Made by a program: the position numbers and the translations under genes
The notes under the pieces: generated by a model
Told to the model about the DNA's origin: nothing
The model's input: only the letters and a program-made list of their open reading frames with translations
Databases searched by the model: none
Assembly: GCF_014192745.1 (NCBI RefSeq)
Contig: NZ_JACHYJ010000001.1
Location: forward strand, 124,001 to 188,000
DNA length: 64,000 nt
Origin: Luteimonas sp. RC10
Lineage (GTDB): Bacteria > Pseudomonadota > Gammaproteobacteria > Xanthomonadales > Xanthomonadaceae
Reading direction: 5' to 3'
Shown: one piece after another, positions 16,250 through 23,719 of the stretch
How the letters are laid out: each line of letters begins with the position of its first letter
How positions within the stretch are numbered: position 1 is the stretch's first letter

Positions 16250-16716
16250 GACATCAGTCCTGGCGGACAGGCTCCGCCGATGCCGCGCAGTCTCGGCGCC
16301 CCGGCCATAAAGTCTCCATGCGGCGACATAGGCGCATGCGTAAATTCGTCGTAAATCCGATTGGCTGTGCGCCTACCGAAGTACGACGCCACATTGGGCC
16401 TGCGCACATTCGCGCCGCCCTCACGCGCGTCGCCAAACCGGCTGTGAATAACAGCCCGGATCACAGTCTCGTATTCCGCAGCATGGCGCCCGATTGAGGC
16501 GCGCTTTCGATGAACCGTTTACGTGGCGTCCCTGTTCTAGAACGCGCCGTTCGGTTTGTCGGCATGGATTCTTTGCGCAGTCAGGATCGCAAAAATACGC
16601 TCCGGCCGGCGATGCAGGAGATGTCATGCAGGGATTGCGCCGTTGACCCATCAACCCGGCGCCGCTGCCGATTCGTCGCTCGGCAGCCGCGCCGACCACA
16701 ATAAGAAGAGGATCCC
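16250..16716. other. Divergent gene-free region between the porin/kdp block and a lipoprotein gene
   Basis: 467 bases with no gene that I can support. It should hold the promoter of the porin-kdp transcript on the minus strand and that of the lipoprotein on the plus strand. It is locally more AT-rich around 16310-16370 than its surroundings. A CGTAAAT direct repeat is listed separately. A small stem (GTTGA 16642-16646 with TCAAC 16651-16655) lies in the lipoprotein leader. Confidence 0.5.
16340..16357 (-). promoter_or_regulatory. Candidate KdpE operator: CGTAAAT direct repeat
   Basis: Two copies of CGTAAAT (16340-16346 and 16351-16357) are spaced 11 bases start to start, i.e. one helical turn, as OmpR-type regulators such as KdpE require. 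They lie about 90 bases upstream of the porin ATG at 16249. On the minus strand they read ATTTACG. The identification with KdpE is inference from spacing and place. Confidence 0.45.
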
Positions 16717-17067
16717 ATGCGCCCGATTGTCGTCCTGCTGGCTTTGCCCGCCGTCCTGCTTGTTGGCTGCTCGTCCACCTCCCGCTTCGTCCCCGTCGGC
16801 AATGGCGTCTACGAGGTGGCGGGGCACTCCGCGACCGCGTTGTCGAGCGGGGGCGCGCAGCGCATCCGTCTCATCGAAGAGGCCAATGCCTACTGTGCGC
16901 GGCAGGGTCTGCGTGCCATCGTCGTCGGCGCCGAAGATCGCGACGGCAAACTTGGGGAATTCGCCGCCATTAGCGTCCCGTCGCATCACCATTCGGGCAA
17001 AACCACGGCGACGTACGCCACATCAGGCGAGCGCGCGACTGCGGATGTCAGGTTCCGCTGCAAGTAG
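16717..17067 (+). CDS. Small lipoprotein of unknown function
   Basis: 116 residues. The N-terminus is a lipoprotein signal with lipobox LLVGC, cleaved before Cys18. The mature part has a short beta-rich segment (FVPVGNGVYEVAGHS) and a second Cys pairable with the C-terminal one (YCARQG, FRCK). AGAGGA lies eight bases before the ATG. I do not recognise a family, though GNGVYEVAGHS followed by an ANAYCARQG-like helix is common in small envelope lipoproteins. Anchoring in the outer membrane is likely because Ser, not Asp, follows the Cys. Confidence 0.8.
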   Translation: MRPIVVLLALPAVLLVGCSSTSRFVPVGNGVYEVAGHSATALSSGGAQRIRLIEEANAYCARQGLRAIVVGAEDRDGKLGEFAAISVPSHHHSGKTTATYATSGERATADVRFRCK

Positions 17068-17279
17068 GCACGCGTCACACGAGCCCGGCCACGGGCTCGT
17101 GACTTCGTCACCACAGAACTGGCGGACCGTGCCTGCTGATGATCGTGACGCAGGGCGTGACCGACGCCATGGCCGTCCGCATGACCGGAGCCATCGAATG
17201 GGGGCCGACGGAGCGTGGCCGTCGCATTCCGTCCCGATCCGTGCTTGACACATTATCCGCTCGGCCCGACGCTGAGGGC

Positions 17280-17702
17280 ATGAAGATTGAAATCGATGTG
17301 CTCGGCGTGCGCGAGCTCGACGCCCTGTTGGCCGCTGCCGAGAAACGCAGGACAGTGTTGGCCCGCCGGCGGCCAGCAGCCGCCGTGCGCCAGGAGCTGA
17401 TCGCATTCGCCGCGTCCCAAGGCTATGCGATCGAGGAACTCGTCGGTGCCTCGGCTGCGTCCTCGCCGCGCAGTGCTGCAGCCCCTGCCAGGAAGCGCAA
17501 GCGCGCCAAGGCCGCGGTGAAGTACCGCGATCCCGACAACCGGCGCAATACCTGGTCCGGTCGCGGCCGGACGCCACGCTGGCTGGCCGAGAAGATCCGG
17601 CGCGGCCACAACGCTGCGGATTTCCTCATTCCGGGGCTCGCCCGCCCGACCGCGAAGAAAAGCGCCCCGATCGGCAAGCGGACGGTGTTCAAACAGGGCT
17701 GA
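17280..17702 (+). CDS. H-NS-family nucleoid protein
   Basis: 140 residues: an N-terminal coiled-coil (MKIEIDVLGVRELDALLAAA, about 1-45), a basic linker (ARKRKRAKAAVK) and the C-terminal H-NS DNA-binding motif YRDPDNRRNTWSGRGRTPRW followed by LAEKIRRG. It would bind AT-rich DNA and silence foreign genes. I chose the ATG at 17280 because family members start with this coiled-coil; upstream in-frame starts add a segment with no family resemblance. A TTGACA (17245-17250) lies upstream, but I could not find a matching -10 box. Confidence 0.9.
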   Translation: MKIEIDVLGVRELDALLAAAEKRRTVLARRRPAAAVRQELIAFAASQGYAIEELVGASAASSPRSAAAPARKRKRAKAAVKYRDPDNRRNTWSGRGRTPRWLAEKIRRGHNAADFLIPGLARPTAKKSAPIGKRTVFKQG

Positions 17703-17729
17703 CAGATGCACCGGCCACGCGATCCTGTT

Positions 17730-17753
17730 TCCGGATAACGGGATTCCGGATAT
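17730..17753 (+). promoter_or_regulatory. Candidate operator: two TTCCGGATA repeats before the XRE gene
   Basis: Direct repeat TTCCGGATA at 17730-17738 and 17745-17753, 15 bases apart. Each copy is centred on the palindromic core TCCGGA and is itself close to a palindrome (GTTTCCGGATAAC; ATTCCGGATAT). They lie 33-56 bases upstream of the small XRE-type gene, as expected for autoregulation. Confidence 0.55.
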
Positions 17754-17785
17754 ACGGTACGCCCACTTCTCATGAGGATGCCCGT

Positions 17786-18034
17786 ATGCCCGGCAAATCG
17801 ATCCACAAGCCCGAGTACAAGGTCCTGCTGGCCCTGTTGATCGAAATGCGGGACAAGGCGGACCTCAAGCAAGCCCAGTTGGCCGAACGGCTGGAGCGGC
17901 CCCAGTCCTACGTCAGCGACGTCGAGCGTGGCGTGCGCCGGCTCGATCTGCTGCAACTGCAGGAGTACTGCCAGGCCTGTGGCCAGGACCTGGTGGCCTT
18001 CGTCAGAAAATTCGACAAGGCGACCCGCGCCTGA
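17786..18034 (+). CDS. Small XRE-family helix-turn-helix regulator
   Basis: 82 residues, almost entirely one HTH_XRE domain: LIEMRDKADLKQAQLAERLERP then QSYVSDVERGVRRLDLLQLQEYCQA. No toxin-like partner is adjacent: 294 bases follow before the next supported start. The gene therefore looks like an orphan repressor rather than half of a toxin-antitoxin pair. The ATG follows CATGAGGATG, so initiation may use the GAGG there. The twin TTCCGGATA sites upstream are probable binding sites of this protein itself. Confidence 0.9.
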   Translation: MPGKSIHKPEYKVLLALLIEMRDKADLKQAQLAERLERPQSYVSDVERGVRRLDLLQLQEYCQACGQDLVAFVRKFDKATRA

Positions 18035-18328
18035 TGCCGGCAGCTCGGTAAGCCGTTGACGCCAGTCCGCGCCCATGGCCTGCCCGCTTCGCCACGTCGC
18101 GCCCCGACCTCGATGGGCGCATGGGCGTCGGCCCGGCTCCTGAACGGCCGCGCAGCTGAATCCCAACCGGCGAGGCCACGACAGGCCACGACCTGCTCGC
18201 GGATGACCCGGCACCGCACACCATGCAAAGCACAACCGCGGCTTTCGACGCGGCAGGCGCCCGCCGTTGTGCCGACCCCTGGGCCGCCGGGCCCTGTAAA
18301 ATCGCCGTCTTTTGCGCGCCTGACCCTC

Positions 18329-19042
18329 GTGGATCCCTCGCCCCGCCCCGCCCTCCAGGGTCCGACGTTCGTCCGGCTGCTGGCCCGACTGACCGATGCC
18401 GAGGCGGCGCGGGCGGCGTTGGTGCCGGCCGATCGGCTGAGCGAATGGATCGACTGGACGCGGGCGGTGGCACTGTCGAAGGTGCTCGACGCACCGCCGG
18501 CGGCACCCGACGCGCCATGTGCGCCCAGTGCACACGACTCTGCCGCGGCCTGCGCACGGGTGCGCGCAACGCTGGCACAGGCCATCGCCAGCGCCCCCGA
18601 ACTGGCGACGCCGCAGGCCGGCGTGGCATCCACCGATGCCGATCCGACCCACACCGCCAGCGACACCGCGCCCGATTTCGCACCGCTGCGCCAGCGTTGC
18701 CTGACCCTGCAACGCGCGATGCAAGCCGCGGCCGGGCGGCTGCGAGGGGAACTGCGCGAAGCGCTGGCCCAGCGCTCGGCGCAGGCGGCGCGGCTGGCCG
18801 AGGTCGATGCAGTCATGGAGGGCGCGCTGGCCCCGCGCGAGTCCGCGTTGCTGGGCGCGGTGCCGACGCTGCTCGAAGCGCATTTCGAGCGCTTGCGCGC
18901 CGCCGCGGCCGAAGCACAGGTCACGGCGCCCAGCGCCTGGCTCGATCATTTTCGCAGGGACATGCAGGGCGTACTGAGCGCCGAGCTGGATGTCCGTTTC
19001 CAACCGGTGGACGCGCTGCTCGCCGCGCTTCGCACCCCCTGA
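18329..19042 (+). CDS. DUF3348-family protein (first gene of motor-like cluster)
   Basis: 237 residues from the GTG at 18329, which puts the family-like opening (GPTFVRLLARLTDAEA, then ADRLSEWIDWTRAVALSKVL) near the N-terminus. The middle is a low-complexity Ala/Pro/Thr linker (about 55-110), and the C-terminal half is helical (RQRCLTLQRAMQAAAGRLRG, RLAEVDAVMEGALAPRE). No signal peptide or membrane helix, so it should be cytoplasmic. A TAAAAT (18297-18302) could be the -10 box of the cluster; I see no good -35. DUF3348 has no known function to my knowledge; as I recall it is found with DUF802, OmpA and DUF2894 genes, as here. The start is the weakest part of the call. Confidence 0.8.
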   Translation: MDPSPRPALQGPTFVRLLARLTDAEAARAALVPADRLSEWIDWTRAVALSKVLDAPPAAPDAPCAPSAHDSAAACARVRATLAQAIASAPELATPQAGVASTDADPTHTASDTAPDFAPLRQRCLTLQRAMQAAAGRLRGELREALAQRSAQAARLAEVDAVMEGALAPRESALLGAVPTLLEAHFERLRAAAAEAQVTAPSAWLDHFRRDMQGVLSAELDVRFQPVDALLAALRTP

Positions 19043-19049
19043 CGCAGTC

Positions 19050-21407
19050 ATGCCCATGTCCTCACGTTTCCGCGCGCTGTCCCTTCTCCCCGCCCTGGCG
19101 TTCGCGCTGGGCCTGGCCGCAATCGCCTGGATCGCGCTGGGCTACCTCGGCACCAACCCCTTGGCGCTCGCGGTGACGCTGCTGATCGGCGTTTGCTATG
19201 CGGCCGGTGCGCTGGAGCTGTGGCGTTACCGCCGCGCGACCGCGACGCTGGCCGATGCCGTCGCCGGTCTGTCGACAACGCCGCCATCGCTGGGTGACTG
19301 GCTTGACCGGCTCGACCCGTCGCTGCGCGCGGCCGTGCGTCTGCGAGTCGAGGGTGCGCGTACCGCGCTGCCGATCCCTGCACTCACGCCTTACCTGGTC
19401 GGCATGCTGGTGCTGCTGGGCATGCTCGGCACCTTGCTGGGCATGATGGCGATGCTGCGTGGCACTGGACTGGCGCTGGAAACCGCGACCGACCTGCAGG
19501 CGATCCGCGATTCGCTGGCCGCGCCGGTCAAGGGACTGGGCTTTGCGTTCGGCACGTCGATCGCGGGCATCGCGAGCTCGGCGATGCTGGGCCTGGCATC
19601 GGCCCTGGTACGCCGCGAGCGGTCCATGATCGTGCATGGGCTCGATGCTGCGATCGCGACCACGCTGCGCCCGCATTCCCACGCGTACCGGCACGAAGAA
19701 ACCCTGCGCCTGTTGCAGCGCCAGGCCGACACGATGCCGGCGCTGGTCGACCGGCTGCAGGCGATGATGGCGACGATCGAGCAGCAAGCCGGAGCAACGG
19801 GCGAGCGACAGGCCGCGCAGCAGGCCGCATTCCACGCACGCACCGAGACCGTGTACACGCAGCTCGCCGCCTCGGTGGAACGCTCGCTGCAGACCAGCGT
19901 GGCGCAGAGCGCGCAGGCCGCGACCGCGGCGCTGCAGCCGGTGTTCGAGACCACGATGGCGGCGCTGGCACGCGAAACCACCGCGCTGCAGACGCGCGTG
20001 GCCGAGGCCGTGGACCGTCAGTTGCAGGCGTTGACGCACGGCTTCGAGGCCTCGACGCAGGCCGTGGCCGCACGCTGGGACCAAGCGCTCGACGGCCAGC
20101 AGGCTGCCAGTGCAGCGCTGACCGGCGAGTTGCAGGCGGCGCTGGCGGGGTTCAATGCCAGCTTCGAGCAGCGTGCCAGCGGGTTGCTCGACGCGGTCGT
20201 CGCGCGTCTCGATGCCACCGCTGCGCAGGCCGCGACACTGCACGACACGGTCGCCGACGGGGTGGATCGCCAGTTGCAGGCGGTCACCGCCGGTTTGGCG
20301 ACCTCGACGGCCGAGGTCACCGAGCGCTGGCAGCAGGCGCTGGCCGGCCAGCAGGCAGCGCAGGCTGCGCTGGTGACTGATCTGCGCCAGACGCTGGCGG
20401 GTGTCGGCGAGACCTTCGAACAGCGCACGACGACGCTGGTGGACGGCGTCGCGACGCGACTGGAAGCGACCACCGGCCAGATCGCCGACGGGTGGCGCCA
20501 GGCGCTGTCGCAACAGACCGACGCGCACGATGCGCAGGCCGAGCGCCACGAACAGGCGCTGACCGCGGCCGCGGCCGCGTTCGAACGACATTCGGCCGCC
20601 TTGCTCGAGCGCGTCGATGCCTCGCATGGCGCGCTGCAGTCCGCACTCGCCGAGCAGGACCGCGCGCGGCTGGCGGCCTGGACCGACAGCCTGGCCGCGC
20701 TGGCAGGCGCGCTGCGCGAGGACTGGGCGCAGGCAGGCGCCGAGACCGCCCGTCAGCAGCAGGCGATCTGCGACACGCTGGCCGCCACCGCCGACACCAT
20801 CGCCGCGCAGACCCGCACCCATGCCGGCGAGACGATCGCCAAGATCTCGCGCCTGATCGACACCGCCTCGCAGGCGCCGCGCGCCGCGGCCGAGGTGATT
20901 GCCGAGCTGCGCCAGTCGCTGTCCGACAGCATGGCCCGCGACACCGCGATGCTGGAGGAACGCACGCAGATGCTGTCCACGCTCGACACCTTGCTGGGCG
21001 CGGTCAACCACGCCTCGACCGAACAGCGCGCGGCGATCGACGCATTGGTCGCGACCTCGGCCGACCTGCTCGAACGCGTGGGCACCCGCTTCACCGATCA
21101 CGTCGAGGCCGAGACCGGCAAGCTCGGCGCAGTCGCCGATCAGGTGACGATCGGCGCGGCCGAAGTCGCCAGCCTGGGCGAAGCCTTCGGCGCCGCGGCA
21201 CAGGTGTTCGGCGAAGCCAATGCGCAGTTGGCCGAGCGCCTGGCGCGGATCGAGGACACGCTGGAGAAGGCCCTGGCGCGTAGCGACGAGCAGTTGGCCT
21301 ACTACGTCGCGCAGGCGCGCGAGGTCGTGGACCTGAGCGTGCTGGCGCAGCGGCAGATCGTCGAGGAACTGCAGCAATTGGGCGGCCGCCAGGCCGGCGC
21401 GGCATGA
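19050..21407 (+). CDS. DUF802 protein: MotA/ExbB/ZorA-like membrane protein with long coiled-coil tail
   Basis: 785 residues. Four membrane helices: about 10-30, 39-56, 113-135 and 160-186. Helices 3 and 4 carry the pattern of MotA/TolQ/ExbB stators (PYLVGMLVLLGMLGTLLGMM; KGLGFAFGTSIAGIASSAML). After residue 200 the protein is a Gln/Ala/Thr-rich coiled coil to the end, about 580 residues, with few Pro or Gly. Zorya ZorA has the same plan: stator-like helices with a long tail into the cytoplasm. The start at 19050 (MPMSSRFR) lies seven bases after the previous stop, and the stop overlaps the next ATG (ATGA). It probably forms a pentameric ion channel around the OmpA-domain partner. Confidence 0.85.
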   Translation: MPMSSRFRALSLLPALAFALGLAAIAWIALGYLGTNPLALAVTLLIGVCYAAGALELWRYRRATATLADAVAGLSTTPPSLGDWLDRLDPSLRAAVRLRVEGARTALPIPALTPYLVGMLVLLGMLGTLLGMMAMLRGTGLALETATDLQAIRDSLAAPVKGLGFAFGTSIAGIASSAMLGLASALVRRERSMIVHGLDAAIATTLRPHSHAYRHEETLRLLQRQADTMPALVDRLQAMMATIEQQAGATGERQAAQQAAFHARTETVYTQLAASVERSLQTSVAQSAQAATAALQPVFETTMAALARETTALQTRVAEAVDRQLQALTHGFEASTQAVAARWDQALDGQQAASAALTGELQAALAGFNASFEQRASGLLDAVVARLDATAAQAATLHDTVADGVDRQLQAVTAGLATSTAEVTERWQQALAGQQAAQAALVTDLRQTLAGVGETFEQRTTTLVDGVATRLEATTGQIADGWRQALSQQTDAHDAQAERHEQALTAAAAAFERHSAALLERVDASHGALQSALAEQDRARLAAWTDSLAALAGALREDWAQAGAETARQQQAICDTLAATADTIAAQTRTHAGETIAKISRLIDTASQAPRAAAEVIAELRQSLSDSMARDTAMLEERTQMLSTLDTLLGAVNHASTEQRAAIDALVATSADLLERVGTRFTDHVEAETGKLGAVADQVTIGAAEVASLGEAFGAAAQVFGEANAQLAERLARIEDTLEKALARSDEQLAYYVAQAREVVDLSVLAQRQIVEELQQLGGRQAGAA
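20010..20513 (+). repeat. 84-residue tandem duplication inside the coiled-coil tail
   Basis: Two in-frame units of 252 bases (20010-20261 and 20262-20513). Both begin with VDRQLQA and contain a W-Q-A/D-Q-A-L-x-G-Q-Q-A motif, a segment F-E-Q-R and D-x-V-x-x-R-L-[DE]-A-T. The match extends to the DNA (CAGTTGCAGGCG in both). It suggests that tail length has changed by duplication. Confidence 0.75.
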
Positions 21408-22042
21408 GCCTGGAGCTCGACAGCGACGACGCCAGCGCGGCCCCCGTCTGGGCGGCGTTCGGCGACCTGATGTCGGTGCTGCTTGGCGCGTTCGTGCTGA
21501 TCCTGGTCGGCGTCATCGGCGTGCAGTTGCAGCTGGAAATGAAGCTCGACGCCGAGATCGCGCAACGCCAGGCCGAGCAGCAACGCCTGCAGACGCTGGA
21601 GCAGGCGCTCGCCGCGCCGCTGGCGGCCGGCCGCATCACCTTGGTCGACGGCCGCATCGGCATCCGCGGCAGTGTGCTGTTCGCCGATGCCTCCGACCAG
21701 TTGCAGCCCGAGGGCCGCGACCTGCTGCGCAGCCTGGCCGGCCCACTGTCGGAATACCTGGCCTCGCGTGACGAGATCCTGATGGTCAGCGGCTTCACCG
21801 ACGACCGTGCGCTGCGTGACCGCCTGCACTTCGCCGACAACTGGGATCTGTCGGCGCAGCGCGCGCTGACCGTGACCCGCGCGCTGGTCGGCGACGGGGT
21901 GCCGGCCGATTCGGTGTTCGCCGCGGCCTTCGGCGCGCAGCAGCCGGTCGCCTCGAACGCCGACGCCGAGGGCCGCGCACGCAATCGCCGGGTCGAGATG
22001 GCCCCGGTGCCGCGCAACCCGGCCGCGCGCGATGGCCGCTGA
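21404..22042 (+). CDS. OmpA/MotB/ZorB-like protein of the motor-like cluster
   Basis: 212 residues: a short cytoplasmic N-terminus, one membrane helix (about 16-40) with an Asp at its start (AAFGDLMSVLLGAFVLILVG, D21), a short coil (about 42-65) and a C-terminal OmpA-like peptidoglycan-binding domain (SGFTDDRALRD, DLSAQRALTVTRAL, SNADAEGRARNRRVEM). The Asp at the membrane face is the ion-carrying residue in MotB and ZorB, and the OmpA domain would anchor the complex to the wall. Its ATG overlaps the upstream stop, so stoichiometry may be set by coupling. It is the natural partner of the four-helix protein before it. Confidence 0.88.
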   Translation: MSLELDSDDASAAPVWAAFGDLMSVLLGAFVLILVGVIGVQLQLEMKLDAEIAQRQAEQQRLQTLEQALAAPLAAGRITLVDGRIGIRGSVLFADASDQLQPEGRDLLRSLAGPLSEYLASRDEILMVSGFTDDRALRDRLHFADNWDLSAQRALTVTRALVGDGVPADSVFAAAFGAQQPVASNADAEGRARNRRVEMAPVPRNPAARDGR

Positions 22043-22652
22043 AGCCACCCAGTCCGCGGCCCTGCATGCCCGGCTCGACGCCTGGCGTGCCCAGGGCCTG
22101 GATCGGCGCCAGCCGCTGCGCGTGCATGCAGTGGCGGCATTGCTGCAGCGCGCCGAACGTCTGCACGGGTCCCCGCGCGAGGCGCTGCTGCGGCGTGCAG
22201 GCGCACTGGCCGAGAGACTGGATGCGGAGTCCGAAGCGACCGCGACTGATGCCACGCGTGAGCGGGCGGCGCCCGGTCCGCTGGGCGCGCTGGCGCGCGC
22301 GATGTGCACCGGAGACGACGCGGCGCGCTACCCCGAGCTGCCTGCGCTCGATACGTTCCGGCGGCTGTGGTCGGCCGTGCGCATCGGCAGCCAGGTGCGG
22401 CGCTCGCTGGCGAAGACGTCCGACGACGCCGGCCCGCTCAACTCGGCCCGTCTGGTGCACCGCTCGCTGACCCTGATGCGCCAGGTCTCGCCCGACTACC
22501 TGCAGCACTTTCTGGCCTATGTGGACACGCTGTCGGGCCTTGCGCAGTTGCAGGAGGCCGGTGCCCTGCCGGGCCAGACGGCGGCGCCGACGCCGGCGGG
22601 CAAGCCGCGCGCCCGGTCGAAGCCGCGACGGCGACAGGGCGAGGGCAGCTGA
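22032..22652 (+). CDS. DUF2894-family protein (last gene of the motor-like cluster)
   Basis: 206 residues, overlapping the previous gene by 11 bases. N-terminal ALHARLDAWRAQGLDRRQPL and AALLQRAERLHGSPREALLR, a central GPLGALARAM, LDTFRRLWSAVRIGSQVRRS and LMRQVSPDYLQHFLAYVDTL, then a very basic tail (KPRARSKPRRRQ). It is cytoplasmic and helical. The core matches what I recall of DUF2894, unknown function. The basic tail could bind nucleic acid or acidic phospholipid. The overlaps suggest that it is made with the motor-like proteins. Confidence 0.82.
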   Translation: MAAEATQSAALHARLDAWRAQGLDRRQPLRVHAVAALLQRAERLHGSPREALLRRAGALAERLDAESEATATDATRERAAPGPLGALARAMCTGDDAARYPELPALDTFRRLWSAVRIGSQVRRSLAKTSDDAGPLNSARLVHRSLTLMRQVSPDYLQHFLAYVDTLSGLAQLQEAGALPGQTAAPTPAGKPRARSKPRRRQGEGS

Positions 22653-22686
22653 AGCACGCCCCCACCCGCCGCGCCCGGGCGCGGCG

Positions 22687-22710
22687 ACCTCCCCCGCACG
22701 CGGGGGAGGT
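22687..22710. repeat. 10-bp perfect inverted repeat (extragenic palindrome)
   Basis: ACCTCCCCCG (22687-22696) and CGGGGGAGGT (22701-22710) are exact reverse complements around a CACG loop. No T-run follows on either strand, so it is a poor intrinsic terminator; it looks more like a short extragenic palindrome. It sits 34 bases after the DUF2894 stop and may stop or protect the mRNA end. Confidence 0.7.
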
Positions 22711-22887
22711 ATGAACATCAGCGCGGCTATTCGGCTGACCGAGCTGACCTCCCGCGCGCGGGTCACGTTTCATTGCGTTCTCCGGCGCCCCGTCTTCACC
22801 TGCCTTGCATCCCAGGGCCCGTTCCGGCAATATGGCCGGCTCGTTGCGTCCGGATCATGGCGACATGCTCCCGACCCGCCCGGGGAA

Positions 22888-23009
22888 GCGCGGTCTTCCC
22901 GGCGGCGGTGCAACGAGAGGTTCGACTCCCGTACCGCGCGACGGCCTTGCCGTCGGGGCCGCCATCTCCCTGGCCAAGGGCGATACCGTTCGCGGAAAAT
23001 CCTTTCCGC
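22888..23009 (+). promoter_or_regulatory. Structured leader of rpmB with a tRNA-like fragment
   Basis: GCGCGGT (22888-22894) and ACCGCGC (22933-22939) form a 7-bp acceptor-like stem. TTCGACT (22921-22927) stands exactly where a T-loop should be relative to the 3' arm, but the T-stem is only partly paired and there is no room for D and anticodon arms (52 bases). Hairpins follow at 22941-22953 (ACGGC/GCCGT) and 22992-23009 (GCGGAAA/TTTCCGC). It lies in the 403-base gap before rpmB, which holds no gene that I can support. Regulation of rpmBG is a guess. Confidence 0.35.
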
Positions 23010-23055
23010 AAGGAGCCCGACTCCCCGTCGGACTTCCCATTGATCGAGGTGCACC

Positions 23056-23292
23056 ATGTCCCGAGTCTGCCAAGTCACCGGCAAGCGCACGACGACCGGC
23101 AACAACGTCTCGCATGCGCTCAACCGTACCCGCCGCCGTTTCCTCCCGAACCTGCATGAGCGCCGGTTCTGGGTCGCCAGCGAAAACCGCTGGGTGAAGC
23201 TGCGTGTGTCCACCAAGGCCCTGCGCACCATCGACAAGAACGGTATCGACGCCGTCCTCGCCGAGCTCCGTGCCCGCGGCGAGAAGATCTGA
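23056..23292 (+). CDS. rpmB: Large-subunit ribosomal protein L28
   Basis: 78 residues, the normal length, starting [20 protein letters not shown] and continuing [17 protein letters not shown], the L28 signature. It is a structural protein of the 50S subunit. GAGGTG lies four bases before the ATG. It is followed 13 bases later by rpmG, the usual pairing. The zinc-binding form would need two CxxC motifs; only one Cys is present, so this is the zinc-free type. Confidence 0.98.
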   Translation: MSRVCQVTGKRTTTGNNVSHALNRTRRRFLPNLHERRFWVASENRWVKLRVSTKALRTIDKNGIDAVLAELRARGEKI

Positions 23293-23305
23293 GGAGTAAC
23301 GCAAC

Positions 23306-23470
23306 ATGGCAGGCAAGCGCGACAAGATCCGTCTGATTTCCTCGGCCAACACCGGCCACTTCTACACGACGGACAAGAACAAGAAGAACACCCCCGGCAA
23401 GATGGAGATCAAGAAGTACGATCCCGTCGTCCGCAAGCACGTGGTCTACAAGGAAGGCAAGATCAAGTGA
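23306..23470 (+). CDS. rpmG: Large-subunit ribosomal protein L33
   Basis: 54 residues: [20 protein letters not shown], then [20 protein letters not shown] and [10 protein letters not shown]. This is a typical cysteine-free L33. GGAG lies in the short gap after rpmB. A clear intrinsic terminator follows at 23533-23557. Confidence 0.98.
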   Translation: MAGKRDKIRLISSANTGHFYTTDKNKKNTPGKMEIKKYDPVVRKHVVYKEGKIK

Positions 23471-23532
23471 CCTGACAGTGCGTTCGCCAGCGCGAACGCC
23501 GTCGCGTCCTTCCCGCAGCCGCGGGATCTGGG

Positions 23533-23557
23533 AAGCCCGCCGCAAGGCGGGCTTTCT
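23533..23557 (+). terminator. Rho-independent terminator after rpmG
   Basis: AAGCCCGCC (23533-23541), loop GCAA, GGCGGGCTT (23546-23554), then TC. The 9-bp perfect stem, 62 bases after the rpmG stop, should end the rpmBG transcript; the T-run is short. Confidence 0.75.
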
Positions 23558-23719
23558 GCGTTCTGGGCAGGTGCGGGATGCCGCTGGCGCACCGCCCCCA
23601 GGCAAGGAACAGCGCCCGGCCCGTCCACGAGTGGCCATTCGATGCCTCCGCGCCCTGTCGGACGTGGATCCGATCCCAGGTCTGCGCCGCGACCACGCCG
23701 CCCCCTGCACAATGGTCCG

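Noticed and set aside
18329..22652. Classical Zorya defence system
   Set aside because: ZorA/ZorB-like parts are present, but there is no ZorC-, ZorD- or ZorE-like gene; the flanking genes are DUF3348 and DUF2894.
22888..22940. Intact tRNA gene
   Set aside because: Only 52 bases, no D or anticodon arm, imperfect T-stem.
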